DNA of 64,000 bases from an uncultured Lachnospiraceae bacterium. Lineage in GTDB: Bacteria > Bacillota > Clostridia > Lachnospirales > Lachnospiraceae. The position numbers and the translations under genes are program-made. Positions within the stretch are counted from its first letter, which is position 1; each line of letters opens with the position of its first letter. The notes beneath the pieces were generated by a model. That model ran no database searches and had not been told where the DNA came from. It was given only the letters and a program-made list of their open reading frames with translations. Location: contig CACZBW010000005.1 in assembly GCA_902779575.1 (NCBI GenBank), positions 62,001-126,000 of the forward strand. Direction: 5' to 3'. Positions 42,757 through 51,109 of this stretch are shown here, in pieces.

Positions 42757-42811
42757 CAAATCATCAGAACAGAACAAACCTGAGCGTAATTATTAAAGGA
42801 GGATCATATCT

Positions 42812-43597
42812 ATGAAATACAGTCTGGTTGCGGATATTATGTTTGTTGCTCCGGGCGAGCATGGCCCTGTATGGCCTGATGAGACCGGCCTGTGTGCGGC
42901 GATGGATCTCGCAAAGGCCAACAGACTCAGCGCGATCGAAATTTTCGATTTCGAAGGAAGAAATCTGGAATTCCTGGCAGCGGAAGCGAAGAAAAGAGAT
43001 ATGGAGATCATCTCTTTCTGCCAGAAAAACGGCAAGTTCTGGGGAGATCCGGACCGGCTGGATGAATTTGTCCAGGGTTTCCGTGACAGTGTGGACGCAG
43101 CCAAAGCGCTTGGCGCTGCCAACGTCATTGTCAGCGACGATCTGTATCCCACGGATCTTCCCCGCGAACAGGTTCATGCAGCTATGGTGGAGGGACTGAA
43201 GCTTCTTGCTCCTCTTGCTGAGCAGGCAGGGCTTACTGTCATCGCAGAGCCTCTGAGCGGAAAATTCTTCAGGGACGCAAAAGAGCCTTTCGATATCATC
43301 CGGGAAGTCAACAGCCCCAATGTCAAGCTGCTCTACGACATTTTCCACTTCCAGCTGATTGCAGGCAACATCACGAACACACTCCGGGAAAACATCGGCC
43401 TGATCGGCCATATCCATGGAGCCGGCGCTCCTGACCGGGGAGATATGACAGAGGGCGAACTTAATTACAGCTACATTCTTGAACAGCTCTCCAAAACAGG
43501 ATATGACAAATACTTCGGGCTTGAATTCTTCACCTTTGTAAACAGAGAGGAAAAGGTACGGAAATCCGCGGAACTCGTCGTCCGTACTTGTGAATAA
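42812..43597 (+). CDS. TIM-barrel sugar isomerase/epimerase (hydroxypyruvate-isomerase-like)
   Basis: This 261-residue AP-endonuclease-2-fold enzyme has metal ligands suggested by VIAEPLSGKFF (Glu), LLYDIFHFQL (Asp and His), HIHGAGAPDRGD (His) and FGLEFF (Glu). The motif layout resembles hydroxypyruvate isomerase and related sugar isomerases, and the substrate is probably a sugar or sugar acid. It starts 8 bases after AAAGGAGG. It is co-transcribed with the dehydrogenase gene 105 bases downstream and lies under the conserved -35 element. Confidence 0.85.
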   Translation: MKYSLVADIMFVAPGEHGPVWPDETGLCAAMDLAKANRLSAIEIFDFEGRNLEFLAAEAKKRDMEIISFCQKNGKFWGDPDRLDEFVQGFRDSVDAAKALGAANVIVSDDLYPTDLPREQVHAAMVEGLKLLAPLAEQAGLTVIAEPLSGKFFRDAKEPFDIIREVNSPNVKLLYDIFHFQLIAGNITNTLRENIGLIGHIHGAGAPDRGDMTEGELNYSYILEQLSKTGYDKYFGLEFFTFVNREEKVRKSAELVVRTCE

Positions 43598-43701
43598 TTG
43601 TAAAAAACCGGGGAACAACATGCTGTCTGCAGAAGAAACCGGCCGGAGAACAGACCGTGAGTGTCATTTTACAGGATAAACACATATCAGGAGGAAAAAA
43701 C

Positions 43702-44769
43702 ATGAAGAAAGTCAGAATCGGAATCATCGGAATCGGAGAAATCGGAACTACCAAGCACCTGACCCAGCTCTGCAGACACAGTGATGAAGTGGAAATCGCC
43801 GCTCTGTGCGACATTCTCCCGGAGCGCTGTGAGAAGGCGATCAAAGACTTCGGCCTGAACGCGAAGATCTACACCGATTACAGAGAGATCTGTGCGGATG
43901 CATCGCTGGATGTAATCCATGTCTGCACACCGAATCCGCTGCACAAGGAAATGAGCATCCTGGCAATGGAGAACGGCAAGCATGTCTACTGTGAGAAACC
44001 CCTGGCTCTGACCTGGGCTGATGCACAGGAGATGATGGAAGTCGAAAAGAAGACCGGAAAGAAGCTGGCCAGCGGTACACAGTGGCGCTACAACACCGCT
44101 CCCATGGAAATGAAGCGCATGTTTGAAGCCGGTGAGTTCGGCGATGTCTATTATATCCGTTCCAGCCAGCTCCGTCCCCGCCGCCTGCCTGCTTACGGCG
44201 TGTACACAAACAAGGCCCTGAACGGCGGCGGTGTCCTGATGGACGGCGGCCCTCATTCCATTGACCTTCCGATGTGGCTGACCAACAACTATGAAGTTGC
44301 TACCGTACGCGGCGTGACTTTCGACAAGATGAAGAATTTCCCGGACTGCAACGAGCTGGGACCCTGGGATCCCGACAATTTCGACGTGGAAGATACCGCG
44401 ATGGCCATGATTACAATGAAAAACGGGATGCTGATCTATGTTGAGACCGCATGGGTTTCCAATATGCTTCAGGAGGCTCCCGGAATCATCGCTTCCATCG
44501 CAGGAAACAAAGCCGGTGCGGACATGGTAGGTCCCGGATTTGAGGAGGCAGTGCGTGTGACCAGAGAGGTCGACGGAAAACTGACCACAGAGACAAGAAT
44601 TCCCGAAAAGAAATACAATATGTGGGAGTATGACATGGATCGCTGGGTGGAGGCAGTGACCGGTGACGGAGAACCTGCGGTCAACTCCTATCAGGCTGCG
44701 GTAGTCACCCGTGTCATTGAGGCAATCTATGAATCTGCCGAAACAGGAAAAACGATCGTCTTCGATTAA
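43702..44769 (+). CDS. Gfo/Idh/MocA-family NAD(P)-dependent dehydrogenase
   Basis: This 355-residue oxidoreductase has the nucleotide fold RIGIIGIGEIGTTKHL (5-20) and the CEKPLALT motif at about residue 94, which holds the conserved lysine. The C-terminal substrate domain follows. It most likely oxidises or reduces a sugar or sugar acid and should work with the adjacent isomerase. The start at 43702 follows AGGAGG at 8 bases; an ATG exists 15 codons upstream at 43657 but precedes the ribosome binding site. Confidence 0.9.
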   Translation: MKKVRIGIIGIGEIGTTKHLTQLCRHSDEVEIAALCDILPERCEKAIKDFGLNAKIYTDYREICADASLDVIHVCTPNPLHKEMSILAMENGKHVYCEKPLALTWADAQEMMEVEKKTGKKLASGTQWRYNTAPMEMKRMFEAGEFGDVYYIRSSQLRPRRLPAYGVYTNKALNGGGVLMDGGPHSIDLPMWLTNNYEVATVRGVTFDKMKNFPDCNELGPWDPDNFDVEDTAMAMITMKNGMLIYVETAWVSNMLQEAPGIIASIAGNKAGADMVGPGFEEAVRVTREVDGKLTTETRIPEKKYNMWEYDMDRWVEAVTGDGEPAVNSYQAAVVTRVIEAIYESAETGKTIVFD

Positions 44770-44849
44770 TCAGATACAGGAATCAGATACAGGATGGAAC
44801 TGACAACAGAATGAAATGATATTATAATCCGAACCTGATCCAATAACAG

Positions 44850-44889
44850 GCTCCCGGCTGCCGGTAAGCAATACCGTGCAGCCGGGAGC
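44850..44889. terminator. Bidirectional hairpin between convergent genes
   Basis: GCTCCCGGCTG pairs with CAGCCGGGAGC and CGGTA with TACCG. It lies between the dehydrogenase gene and the convergent methyltransferase gene. T runs are weak on both sides. Confidence 0.6.
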
Positions 44890-44909
44890 ATTTGCTGTCT
44901 GAAACAGTA

Positions 44910-46352
44910 TTATACAGAATCATGGGAGCCGGCTGATTCTGCGGGCGGTTCGGATATTCCCGAAAGGACGGGCGGCAGTTTCAATAAACAGACAGTCTCT
45001 ATATGACCGGTGCCTGGGAACATATTCACCAGGCTCATGCGCTCCACCCTGTATCCTGCAGCCTGCAGAGGCACAAGATCCCTTTTCAGGCTGCCCGCCT
45101 TGCAGGAGACATACACGATCCGCTCCACGCCGTAAGCCAGAATCTTCGGCATCGCCTTCGGATGAATGCCTTCCCTGGGCGGATCAAGAATGATCAGGTC
45201 CGGCCGTTCCTTCAGCTCATCTATCACCTTCAGGACATCCCCGCAGAGAAAAGTACAGTTGTCAAGGCCGTTCAGCCCGGCGTTCTCCCGGGCAGCCGCG
45301 ACCGCCTCAGGCACAATCTCTATCCCCGTGACATGTTTTGCCACCGGCGCGAGGATCTGGGCGATCGTCCCCGTTCCGCTGTACAGGTCAAAGACTACTT
45401 TATCCTTTGTGCTTCCGATATAATCCCGCACCAGGCTGTAAAGCACTTCCGCCCCGCGGGAATTGGTCTGGAAGAAAGAAAAAGGCGTTATCTTGAAAGA
45501 AAGTCCAAGGAGCTTTTCATAAAAGAAATCCTGTCCCCGGAGAATCTCTGTCCGGTCGTTATGAATCGTATCGGCGACGGAATCATTGAAGGTATGCAGG
45601 ATCCCCGCGATCCTGCCGCCGGAGGCGGAAGTTCCCGTCCCGGCAGGGATGGCTCCCAGGACAGCCTCTGCAAATGCTCCAAGATCCGGATTCGCCTGGC
45701 TCGTGGTGACCAGATCCACCAGAATCTCCCCTGTATAAACGGCTTTCCGGATCAGAAGATGACGGAAATAACCCTGATGCGTAAGTCTGTGGAAATAAGG
45801 GAGATTCGTCCCCCTCGCATAGTCCAGAACCGCGGAAAGAATCCTTCTGAAGTCCTCATCCACGATCCTGCAGTTCTCCGTACAGACGATGTCATAAAAG
45901 CTTCCGCTTTTATGCATCCCCAAAGAGAGCGGGCCGCCCTTATAGGCGTCGCCGAATGTGAACTCCATCTTATTCCGGTATCCCGTATGGTCAGGACTGT
46001 CATAAATGCCCTCGAACCATGGCCTGTCAGACACAACAGTCTGCTCCATCATTCTCCTGATCTGATCCTCTTTCAGCCGGAGTTCCGCCTCAGGGGAAAG
46101 AGTCCGGTAGAGGCAGCCGCCGCAGTCAGGGAAATGAGGGCAGTCGCTCTCTGTCTCGTCCTGCGCGCGTTCCTTCACTTCCAGCAGAAGGCCTTCACAT
46201 TTAGAGGAAGTCTTCCGGGTCAGGCGAAAGGAAATCTTCTGTCCCGGCAGAGCTCCGTGGATTCCGACCTCCCGGTCCTCCAGAGGAGCGATTCCCCTTC
46301 CCGGATAATCGCAGCGGATCACCTCCGCCTCATAGATCTGTCCTTTTCTCAT
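44910..46352 (-). CDS. rlmD: 23S rRNA (uracil-5-)-methyltransferase, RlmD/RumA-type
   Basis: This 480-residue SAM-dependent enzyme has an N-terminal TRAM RNA-binding domain (KGQIYEAEVIRCDYPGRGIAPL). The iron-sulfur cysteines follow in CPHFPDCGGC. The SAM loop is FDLYSGTGTIAQIL, the active site is ILDPPREG and the catalytic cysteine lies in YVSCKAGSL. It methylates uracil in 23S rRNA; firmicute enzymes may modify two positions (RlmCD type). The start at 46352 is the first ATG before the TRAM domain, but the ribosome binding site is weak and an upstream start near 46427 is possible. Confidence 0.92.
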   Translation of the reverse strand: MRKGQIYEAEVIRCDYPGRGIAPLEDREVGIHGALPGQKISFRLTRKTSSKCEGLLLEVKERAQDETESDCPHFPDCGGCLYRTLSPEAELRLKEDQIRRMMEQTVVSDRPWFEGIYDSPDHTGYRNKMEFTFGDAYKGGPLSLGMHKSGSFYDIVCTENCRIVDEDFRRILSAVLDYARGTNLPYFHRLTHQGYFRHLLIRKAVYTGEILVDLVTTSQANPDLGAFAEAVLGAIPAGTGTSASGGRIAGILHTFNDSVADTIHNDRTEILRGQDFFYEKLLGLSFKITPFSFFQTNSRGAEVLYSLVRDYIGSTKDKVVFDLYSGTGTIAQILAPVAKHVTGIEIVPEAVAAARENAGLNGLDNCTFLCGDVLKVIDELKERPDLIILDPPREGIHPKAMPKILAYGVERIVYVSCKAGSLKRDLVPLQAAGYRVERMSLVNMFPGTGHIETVCLLKLPPVLSGISEPPAESAGSHDSV

Positions 46353-46494
46353 AACTGTATCTCTTTCTTCCGGTATGTTCTGCGGTCGTTCCGGAACTCC
46401 TCCGCTCTCCTTATTCTGAGGAAGCATTGATCCTGTCTGTGAATCCCTCAAAGCGTCAGGCAGTTCACAATGCCGCACTGTAATCTCAAAAACA

Positions 46495-46521
46495 AGGAAA
46501 GCTGCCGCTGAACGCGGCAGC
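46495..46521 (-). terminator. Terminator of the acidic membrane protein gene
   Basis: GCTGCCGC (46501-46508) pairs with GCGGCAGC (46514-46521), with a T-rich tract on the minus strand. It separates the acidic protein gene from the downstream methyltransferase gene. Confidence 0.75.
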
Positions 46522-46564
46522 CTTCTCATCGATCTCTTTTTTCAGCAGAACAACATACGGGAGA

Positions 46565-46915
46565 TTACTCCTCGTCTGTCTTCTCCTCTTCCGCAGCTTC
46601 TTCAGCCTCTTCCTCAGCTTCCTCTGCCTCTTCTCCGGCATCGTCAGCTTCCTCTGCATCATCAGCTTCCTCTGATGCTTCTTCAGCTTCTTCCGCGGTC
46701 TCTTCTTCGTCGTCATCGAAGAAATCATCAAAATCATCGTCGAAATCGTCATCAAAATCTTCCAGGTAATCCGGAGTCAGATAACGATACACCGCATAAG
46801 CAATCGCTGCGATCGCCGCGATCGCTCCGATAATTGCAAGACACCACAGTACGGCATTCTTATGCTTTGCGCTGTCGCGGTCTCTCAGTGCCTGAATAAG
46901 TTCATCTTTTCTCAT
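46565..46915 (-). CDS. Membrane protein with acidic Glu/Asp-rich tail
   Basis: This 116-residue protein has an N-terminal polar segment MRKDELIQALRDRDSAK, one hydrophobic helix (about 20-43) and a tail of almost only Asp, Glu and Ala. That tail gives a very low isoelectric point. I recognise no family. The ATG at 46915 has a good ribosome binding site (AAGGATGTG, one mismatch to consensus, 9 bases away); a GTG at 46927 is too close to it. The tail may bind cations or basic partners, which is inference. Confidence 0.6.
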   Translation of the reverse strand: MRKDELIQALRDRDSAKHKNAVLWCLAIIGAIAAIAAIAYAVYRYLTPDYLEDFDDDFDDDFDDFFDDDEEETAEEAEEASEEADDAEEADDAGEEAEEAEEEAEEAAEEEKTDEE

Positions 46916-47081
46916 AGTGTAGGCCACATCCTTTCAAATCAGTCTCCAGGTTTTGCCTGTTGCAATATAGGCATAAGTATAGCACAACATTCCGGATTTG
47001 ACTACACCCAAATACGGAAACGGAAATAGGTCTCCCCCTGTTTCTGTTCACAACTCGCGCCAGCCTGCCTGCAGGCCTGCC

Positions 47082-49478
47082 CTAGCGGTCCAGTTTTTTC
47101 AGTTTGGCAAAGGCCGCAAACATCTTCTTTACTCCGAAATTGTCAAATTCAACCGTGACTTCCTTATCTCTGCCGCCTTCCCGGATCTCCCTGACGGTCC
47201 CCTCGCCGAACTTCACATGGCTCACGCGGTCTCCTTCAGCGTATTCCAGAGCTGCTCCTGCCCTAAGGTCAGCTCCCGTCCTGAGTCCTGCCACGTTCCC
47301 TTTTCCTTTCCCCGCCGCTGAAGACGCGGTCTGCGATGCCTTCAAATAGAAAGGCTTCTGGCTGAATTCCTCATGCTCCTTTCTCTTCATGGCCTGAGCC
47401 CTGGTAAGCTTATGTGAAAGACTTCCCGCAGCAGCTTTGACATTATCTGACAAACTGCCGAACTTCTCGCCCAGGCTTCCGCCTGTGTTTTCATCAGACG
47501 CGCCGGATTCCGTCCATCTGTTATCATCCAGAAGTTCCTCCGGAATCTCATCCACAAAATCCGACACCTTATACCACATCATCTCCCCTCTCAGCAGACG
47601 GGTCTGCGCAGAGGTAAGAGTCAGGAATCTCTTCGCGCGCGTGATGCCCACATAGCAGAGACGCCTCTCCTCCTCCAGATCCGAAGAATCCTCCGAGGAG
47701 ATGGCGTGATAGGTCGGGAAAATTCCCTGGTCCATACCTGCCAGGTAGACATTTTCGAATTCCAGCCCTTTGGCCGAATGCAGGGTCATGAGCGGCACGC
47801 GGTCACTGTCCCCTTCCAGAGAATCGATGTCTGCAACCAGTGCCACTTCGGCAAGAAAACCCTGCAGATCAGCCCCCTGGCTGTCCGCAGAATCCGCCTG
47901 CGCCTCCCGGACCGCATCCTCATAAGCCGCCGCCTTGCTGATCAGTTCATCAATATTTGCGATCCGGTCCGCTGCCTCATCCGTCATTTCGAGGCGGAGC
48001 TCCTCCACATATCCCGTCTTCTCAATCACTTCCTTCAGGATATTTACCGGCCCTTCCCCGTCTGCCCGCGCCTTCAGCTGCTCTGTGAAATCGACAAAGG
48101 CCCTGACCTTCAGGCCGCCCCTCCCGATCCCCGGAATCTTGTCCGCCATGCGGCAGGCTTCATAAAAACTGAGTTCATGGCTGACAGCGTAATGATCAAT
48201 CCTGGAGATGGAGGTTGCTCCGATTCCCCGTTTCGGAATATTAATGATCCGCTTCACTGCCAGGTCGTCCTTGGAATTATCGATTGCCTTCAGATAGGCG
48301 AGCAGATCCTTAATCTCTTTCCGGGCATAGAAATTTACGCCGCCAATGATCGTATAGGGAATATTCTCATAGAGAAGCTGTTCTTCAAGTACGCGCGACT
48401 GGGCGTTCGTGCGGTACAGGACCGCGCTCTCCCTGTAATCGCAGATCCCTTTGCGTTTTTTCCGCGCGATATCCTCTGTGATAAAAACCGCTTCCTCCCG
48501 GGCCGTATGGAAGCGCCGGAAAGTCAGCTGGTCTCCGGCCCCGTTCGAAGTCCAGAGTTTTTTGCTCTTCCGGGCGGAATTGTTGGCGATCACAGCATTT
48601 GCCGCATCCAGAATCTTCTGTGTCGACCGGTAATTCTGCTCAAGACGGATCACCTCCGCATCCGGAAAGATTTGCTCAAAATTCAGGATATTGCCGATAT
48701 CCGCGCCGCGGAAGCGGTAGATCGACTGGTCGTCGTCTCCCACGACACACAAATTGCGATACTTGTGCGCCAGAAGCGAGACGAATACAAACTGCGCCTT
48801 GTTGGTATCCTGATACTCATCGACCATGATATAACGGAAGCGCTCCTGGTAATAATCCAGAACATCCGGGGCCTTGCGGAACAGCTCCACGGTAAGGCCG
48901 ATCAGATCGTCGAAATCCAGGGCATTGCTTCTGTGAAGCCGGTTCTGGTATTCCGCATAGACCCTGCCGGCCAGTTCCTCCTGCAGATCCCCCTGCGCCA
49001 TCTCCAGAAACTGCCCGGGGGAGATCAGTTCATCCTTCGCGGAAGAGATTCTGCCCAAAAACATCCTCTCCTTATAGACCTTCGTGTCGATCTCCAGGCT
49101 CCGGCAGACGTCTTTCATGACATTCTTCGAGTCATCGGAGTCATAGATGACAAAGTTTGTCCCGTATCCGATCCGGTCGATAAAACGTCTCAGAATCCGG
49201 ACGCAGGCGGAATGAAAGGTGGAGACATTGATCGCTTCCGCTCCGAACCCTACCATCCGGTTCACGCGCTCCCTCATCTCACCGGCGGCCTTGTTGGTAA
49301 AAGTAATCGCACAGATATTCCACGGCTTCACATCTTTTTCTTCGATCAGCCAGGCGATCCGGTGCGTCAGTACCCTCGTCTTTCCCGACCCGGCTCCTGC
49401 CAGGATCAGAAGAGGCCCTTCAAAATGTGTCGCCGCCTTAAGCTGCTCGCTGTTTAAATTCTCCAGTTCAATTCCCAT
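47082..49478 (-). CDS. pcrA: UvrD/PcrA-type DNA helicase
   Basis: This 798-residue superfamily 1 helicase has Walker A LAGAGSGKT (26-34) and the conserved N-terminal ENLNSEQLKAA. The DEYQDTN Walker B, FRGADIGNI and LTLHSAKGLEFENVY motifs are present, as is the late motif YVGITRAKRFL. A C-terminal Tudor-like tail (DRVSHVKFGEGTVREI) contacts RNA polymerase in known PcrA proteins. It functions in repair and in removing stalled complexes. The start at 49478 precedes ELENLN; a start 41 codons upstream is not supported. Confidence 0.95.
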   Translation of the reverse strand: MGIELENLNSEQLKAATHFEGPLLILAGAGSGKTRVLTHRIAWLIEEKDVKPWNICAITFTNKAAGEMRERVNRMVGFGAEAINVSTFHSACVRILRRFIDRIGYGTNFVIYDSDDSKNVMKDVCRSLEIDTKVYKERMFLGRISSAKDELISPGQFLEMAQGDLQEELAGRVYAEYQNRLHRSNALDFDDLIGLTVELFRKAPDVLDYYQERFRYIMVDEYQDTNKAQFVFVSLLAHKYRNLCVVGDDDQSIYRFRGADIGNILNFEQIFPDAEVIRLEQNYRSTQKILDAANAVIANNSARKSKKLWTSNGAGDQLTFRRFHTAREEAVFITEDIARKKRKGICDYRESAVLYRTNAQSRVLEEQLLYENIPYTIIGGVNFYARKEIKDLLAYLKAIDNSKDDLAVKRIINIPKRGIGATSISRIDHYAVSHELSFYEACRMADKIPGIGRGGLKVRAFVDFTEQLKARADGEGPVNILKEVIEKTGYVEELRLEMTDEAADRIANIDELISKAAAYEDAVREAQADSADSQGADLQGFLAEVALVADIDSLEGDSDRVPLMTLHSAKGLEFENVYLAGMDQGIFPTYHAISSEDSSDLEEERRLCYVGITRAKRFLTLTSAQTRLLRGEMMWYKVSDFVDEIPEELLDDNRWTESGASDENTGGSLGEKFGSLSDNVKAAAGSLSHKLTRAQAMKRKEHEEFSQKPFYLKASQTASSAAGKGKGNVAGLRTGADLRAGAALEYAEGDRVSHVKFGEGTVREIREGGRDKEVTVEFDNFGVKKMFAAFAKLKKLDR

Positions 49479-49619
49479 TCTGTTTCCCGTCTTTCTTTTT
49501 CGCTTCCCTGCTGCAGTCGTACCGCAGCACAGGCAGCACGGCTGTCTCCCGCCGTGGCGGCAAAGCAAAGCCTGCTGGCGGCTGTTCACAGCCGTACCCA
49601 TCAGACAAGCCGTAAAGCG

Positions 49620-49856
49620 TCACTGCGGCTCATCAAATTCGCAGATGACCGTATAGCCGCTCTCATCCTCCCGCACCTCTGTTACCGTCCCGTCAAATAC
49701 CTTCAGGCGGTGGCGCATGTCATAGTTTGCGCTCATGGCCACAGCGGGTTCGATTGTATAATACCAGGTCTCGGGCAGGACGCCCTCCGATACATGGACC
49801 GGATCTCCCACGCTGACCAGCCCTTCCCGCTCCATTTTAAACTCCATCTTTCTCAT
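49620..49856 (-). CDS. Conserved small protein of unknown function
   Basis: This 78-residue protein has a [26 protein letters not shown] core and a [20 protein letters not shown] end. The pattern looks like a conserved Clostridia small protein, but I cannot name a function. The ATG follows GGAGAAAGATT. It lies upstream of pcrA on the same strand. Confidence 0.6.
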   Translation of the reverse strand: MRKMEFKMEREGLVSVGDPVHVSEGVLPETWYYTIEPAVAMSANYDMRHRLKVFDGTVTEVREDESGYTVICEFDEPQ

Positions 49857-49875
49857 AATCTTTCTCCAGGAAACC

Positions 49876-49904
49876 TTGCTATCTGGTTTTTAAAACTATA
49901 TAAT
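49876..49904 (+). promoter_or_regulatory. Promoter of the DUF1836 gene
   Basis: TTGCTA (49876-49881), a 17-base spacer and a perfect TATAAT (49899-49904), 22 bases before the start codon. Confidence 0.8.
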
Positions 49905-49926
49905 GTCATTAGTGAGGTGATGATAT

Positions 49927-50598
49927 ATGGCAGCAAATGAAAAAGATACCAGCAAAGAACTCCTGTTTTACCTTCTGGACGCGGCCGACAGGCTGGAGAC
50001 GATTCAGCCGGATGAGATCCCGAACATTGATCTGTATATGGATCAGGTGACGACCTTTATGGAAGAGCACCTGAAGAGTTCCTGCCGTCATTCTGACGAT
50101 AAGATTCTCACAAAAACGATGATCAACAATTACGCCAAAAACAATCTCATGCCCCCGCCGGAAAAGAAAAAGTACACACGGGAGCACATCATGCTCCTGA
50201 TCTTTATCTATTATTATAAAGGTTTCCTGTCCCTTCAGGACATCCAGTCCATCCTCCAGCCCCTCGGAGAAAAATATTTCCATGCCGGTCATGGCAAAAC
50301 CGTCGAAGATATCTACCGCGAAATCACCCGCATGAACGACGACCGCATGGAAAATTTCCGGGAGGAAGTGAACGACATGGAGGACGCCGCGGCTGATTAT
50401 TTCCAGGACGCCGAACAGTCCGAGAAGGAATTTCTGCGTGTTTTTTCCATGATCAATATGCTTGCCTATGACGTATATGTCCGCCGCATGCTGATCGAAA
50501 AACTGGTCGACCGTTATTTCCGGGACGAAGATCCGGGCCAGGTCAAAAACCAGCGCCGCAAAAGGAAAACCGGTCCCGCGCCAGATTCTGAACGCTGA
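49927..50598 (+). CDS. DUF1836 protein (MerR-like helix-turn-helix)
   Basis: This 223-residue protein has a DUF1836 region with a winged-helix-like segment ILTKTMINNYAKNNLMPPPEKKKYTREHIMLLIFI (about 60-95), typical of small Firmicutes DNA-binding proteins. The middle is helical and the end basic (RRKRKTG). The role is probably transcription regulation but is not established for the family. The start follows GAGGTGATGATAT. Its terminator overlaps the 3' end of the convergent yerC-like gene. Confidence 0.8.
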   Translation: MAANEKDTSKELLFYLLDAADRLETIQPDEIPNIDLYMDQVTTFMEEHLKSSCRHSDDKILTKTMINNYAKNNLMPPPEKKKYTREHIMLLIFIYYYKGFLSLQDIQSILQPLGEKYFHAGHGKTVEDIYREITRMNDDRMENFREEVNDMEDAAADYFQDAEQSEKEFLRVFSMINMLAYDVYVRRMLIEKLVDRYFRDEDPGQVKNQRRKRKTGPAPDSER

Positions 50599-50648
50599 AA
50601 AATCCCTGCGGAATCAGCGGCTCCCTGAACAGAATATCCAATAGAAAG

Positions 50649-50676
50649 ACCGGCGCTTTTACCCGCCGGTTTTTTC
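50649..50676 (+). terminator. Terminator of the DUF1836 gene
   Basis: ACCGGCG pairs with CGCCGGT, followed by seven Ts. It contains the stop codon of the convergent yerC-like gene. Confidence 0.88.
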
Positions 50677-51000
50677 CATGTCTGTCTCTTTTTTACTGTC
50701 CTGTTCCGTACACTTCTCTTTCACCCGGTCGAATATCATGCGGTAACCGTCATTGCCGTATTCCAGCGCACGGTTTACGCGGCTGATCGTCGCCGTGGAC
50801 GCCCCGGTCTTCCGGGCAATATCAAGATACGTCTTTTCCTCTGTCAGCATCTTCGCGACTTCAAACCGCTGTCCCAGGCTGATCAGTTCCGTCACGGTAC
50901 ACAGATCCTGGAAAAACCTGTAGCACTCATCCCGGTCGCGCAGGAGAAGAACTGCGTCGCACAGTTCATCCACTGCCGGGCTCTTAACCGTTTTGCTCAT
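50659..51000 (-). CDS. yerC: TrpR-related YerC/YecD-type regulator
   Basis: This 113-residue protein is of the TrpR-like YerC family. The helix-turn-helix is in TYLDIARKTGASTATISRVNRALEYGNDGYRM (about 65-95), and RDRDECYRFFQDLCTVTEL is typical of the N-terminal half. It is a small cytosolic DNA-binding protein; targets are not known here. The start follows GGAGGAG. It lies downstream of the SH3 lipoprotein gene on the same strand, separated by a terminator. Confidence 0.9.
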   Translation of the reverse strand: MSKTVKSPAVDELCDAVLLLRDRDECYRFFQDLCTVTELISLGQRFEVAKMLTEEKTYLDIARKTGASTATISRVNRALEYGNDGYRMIFDRVKEKCTEQDSKKETDMEKTGG

Positions 51001-51055
51001 TCCGTCTTTCTCCTCCCCGGAATCCGTGATCTGTCCGGTGTGGTTTTCTATTTAC

Positions 51056-51082
51056 AAAAGGCTGCACATACTGTACAGCCTT
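51056..51082 (-). terminator. Terminator of the large SH3 lipoprotein gene
   Basis: AAGGCTG (51058-51064) pairs with CAGCCTT (51076-51082), with a TTTTGT tract on the minus strand, 28 bases past the stop. Confidence 0.75.
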
Positions 51083-51109
51083 CTGATCTGTTCTTTTCAG
51101 TCTCCGGAA

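Noticed and set aside
47706-49457. 583-codon frame antisense to the pcrA gene
   Set aside because: It has no motif and its product would be an unlikely mix of hydrophobic and basic residues. PcrA has complete helicase motifs.
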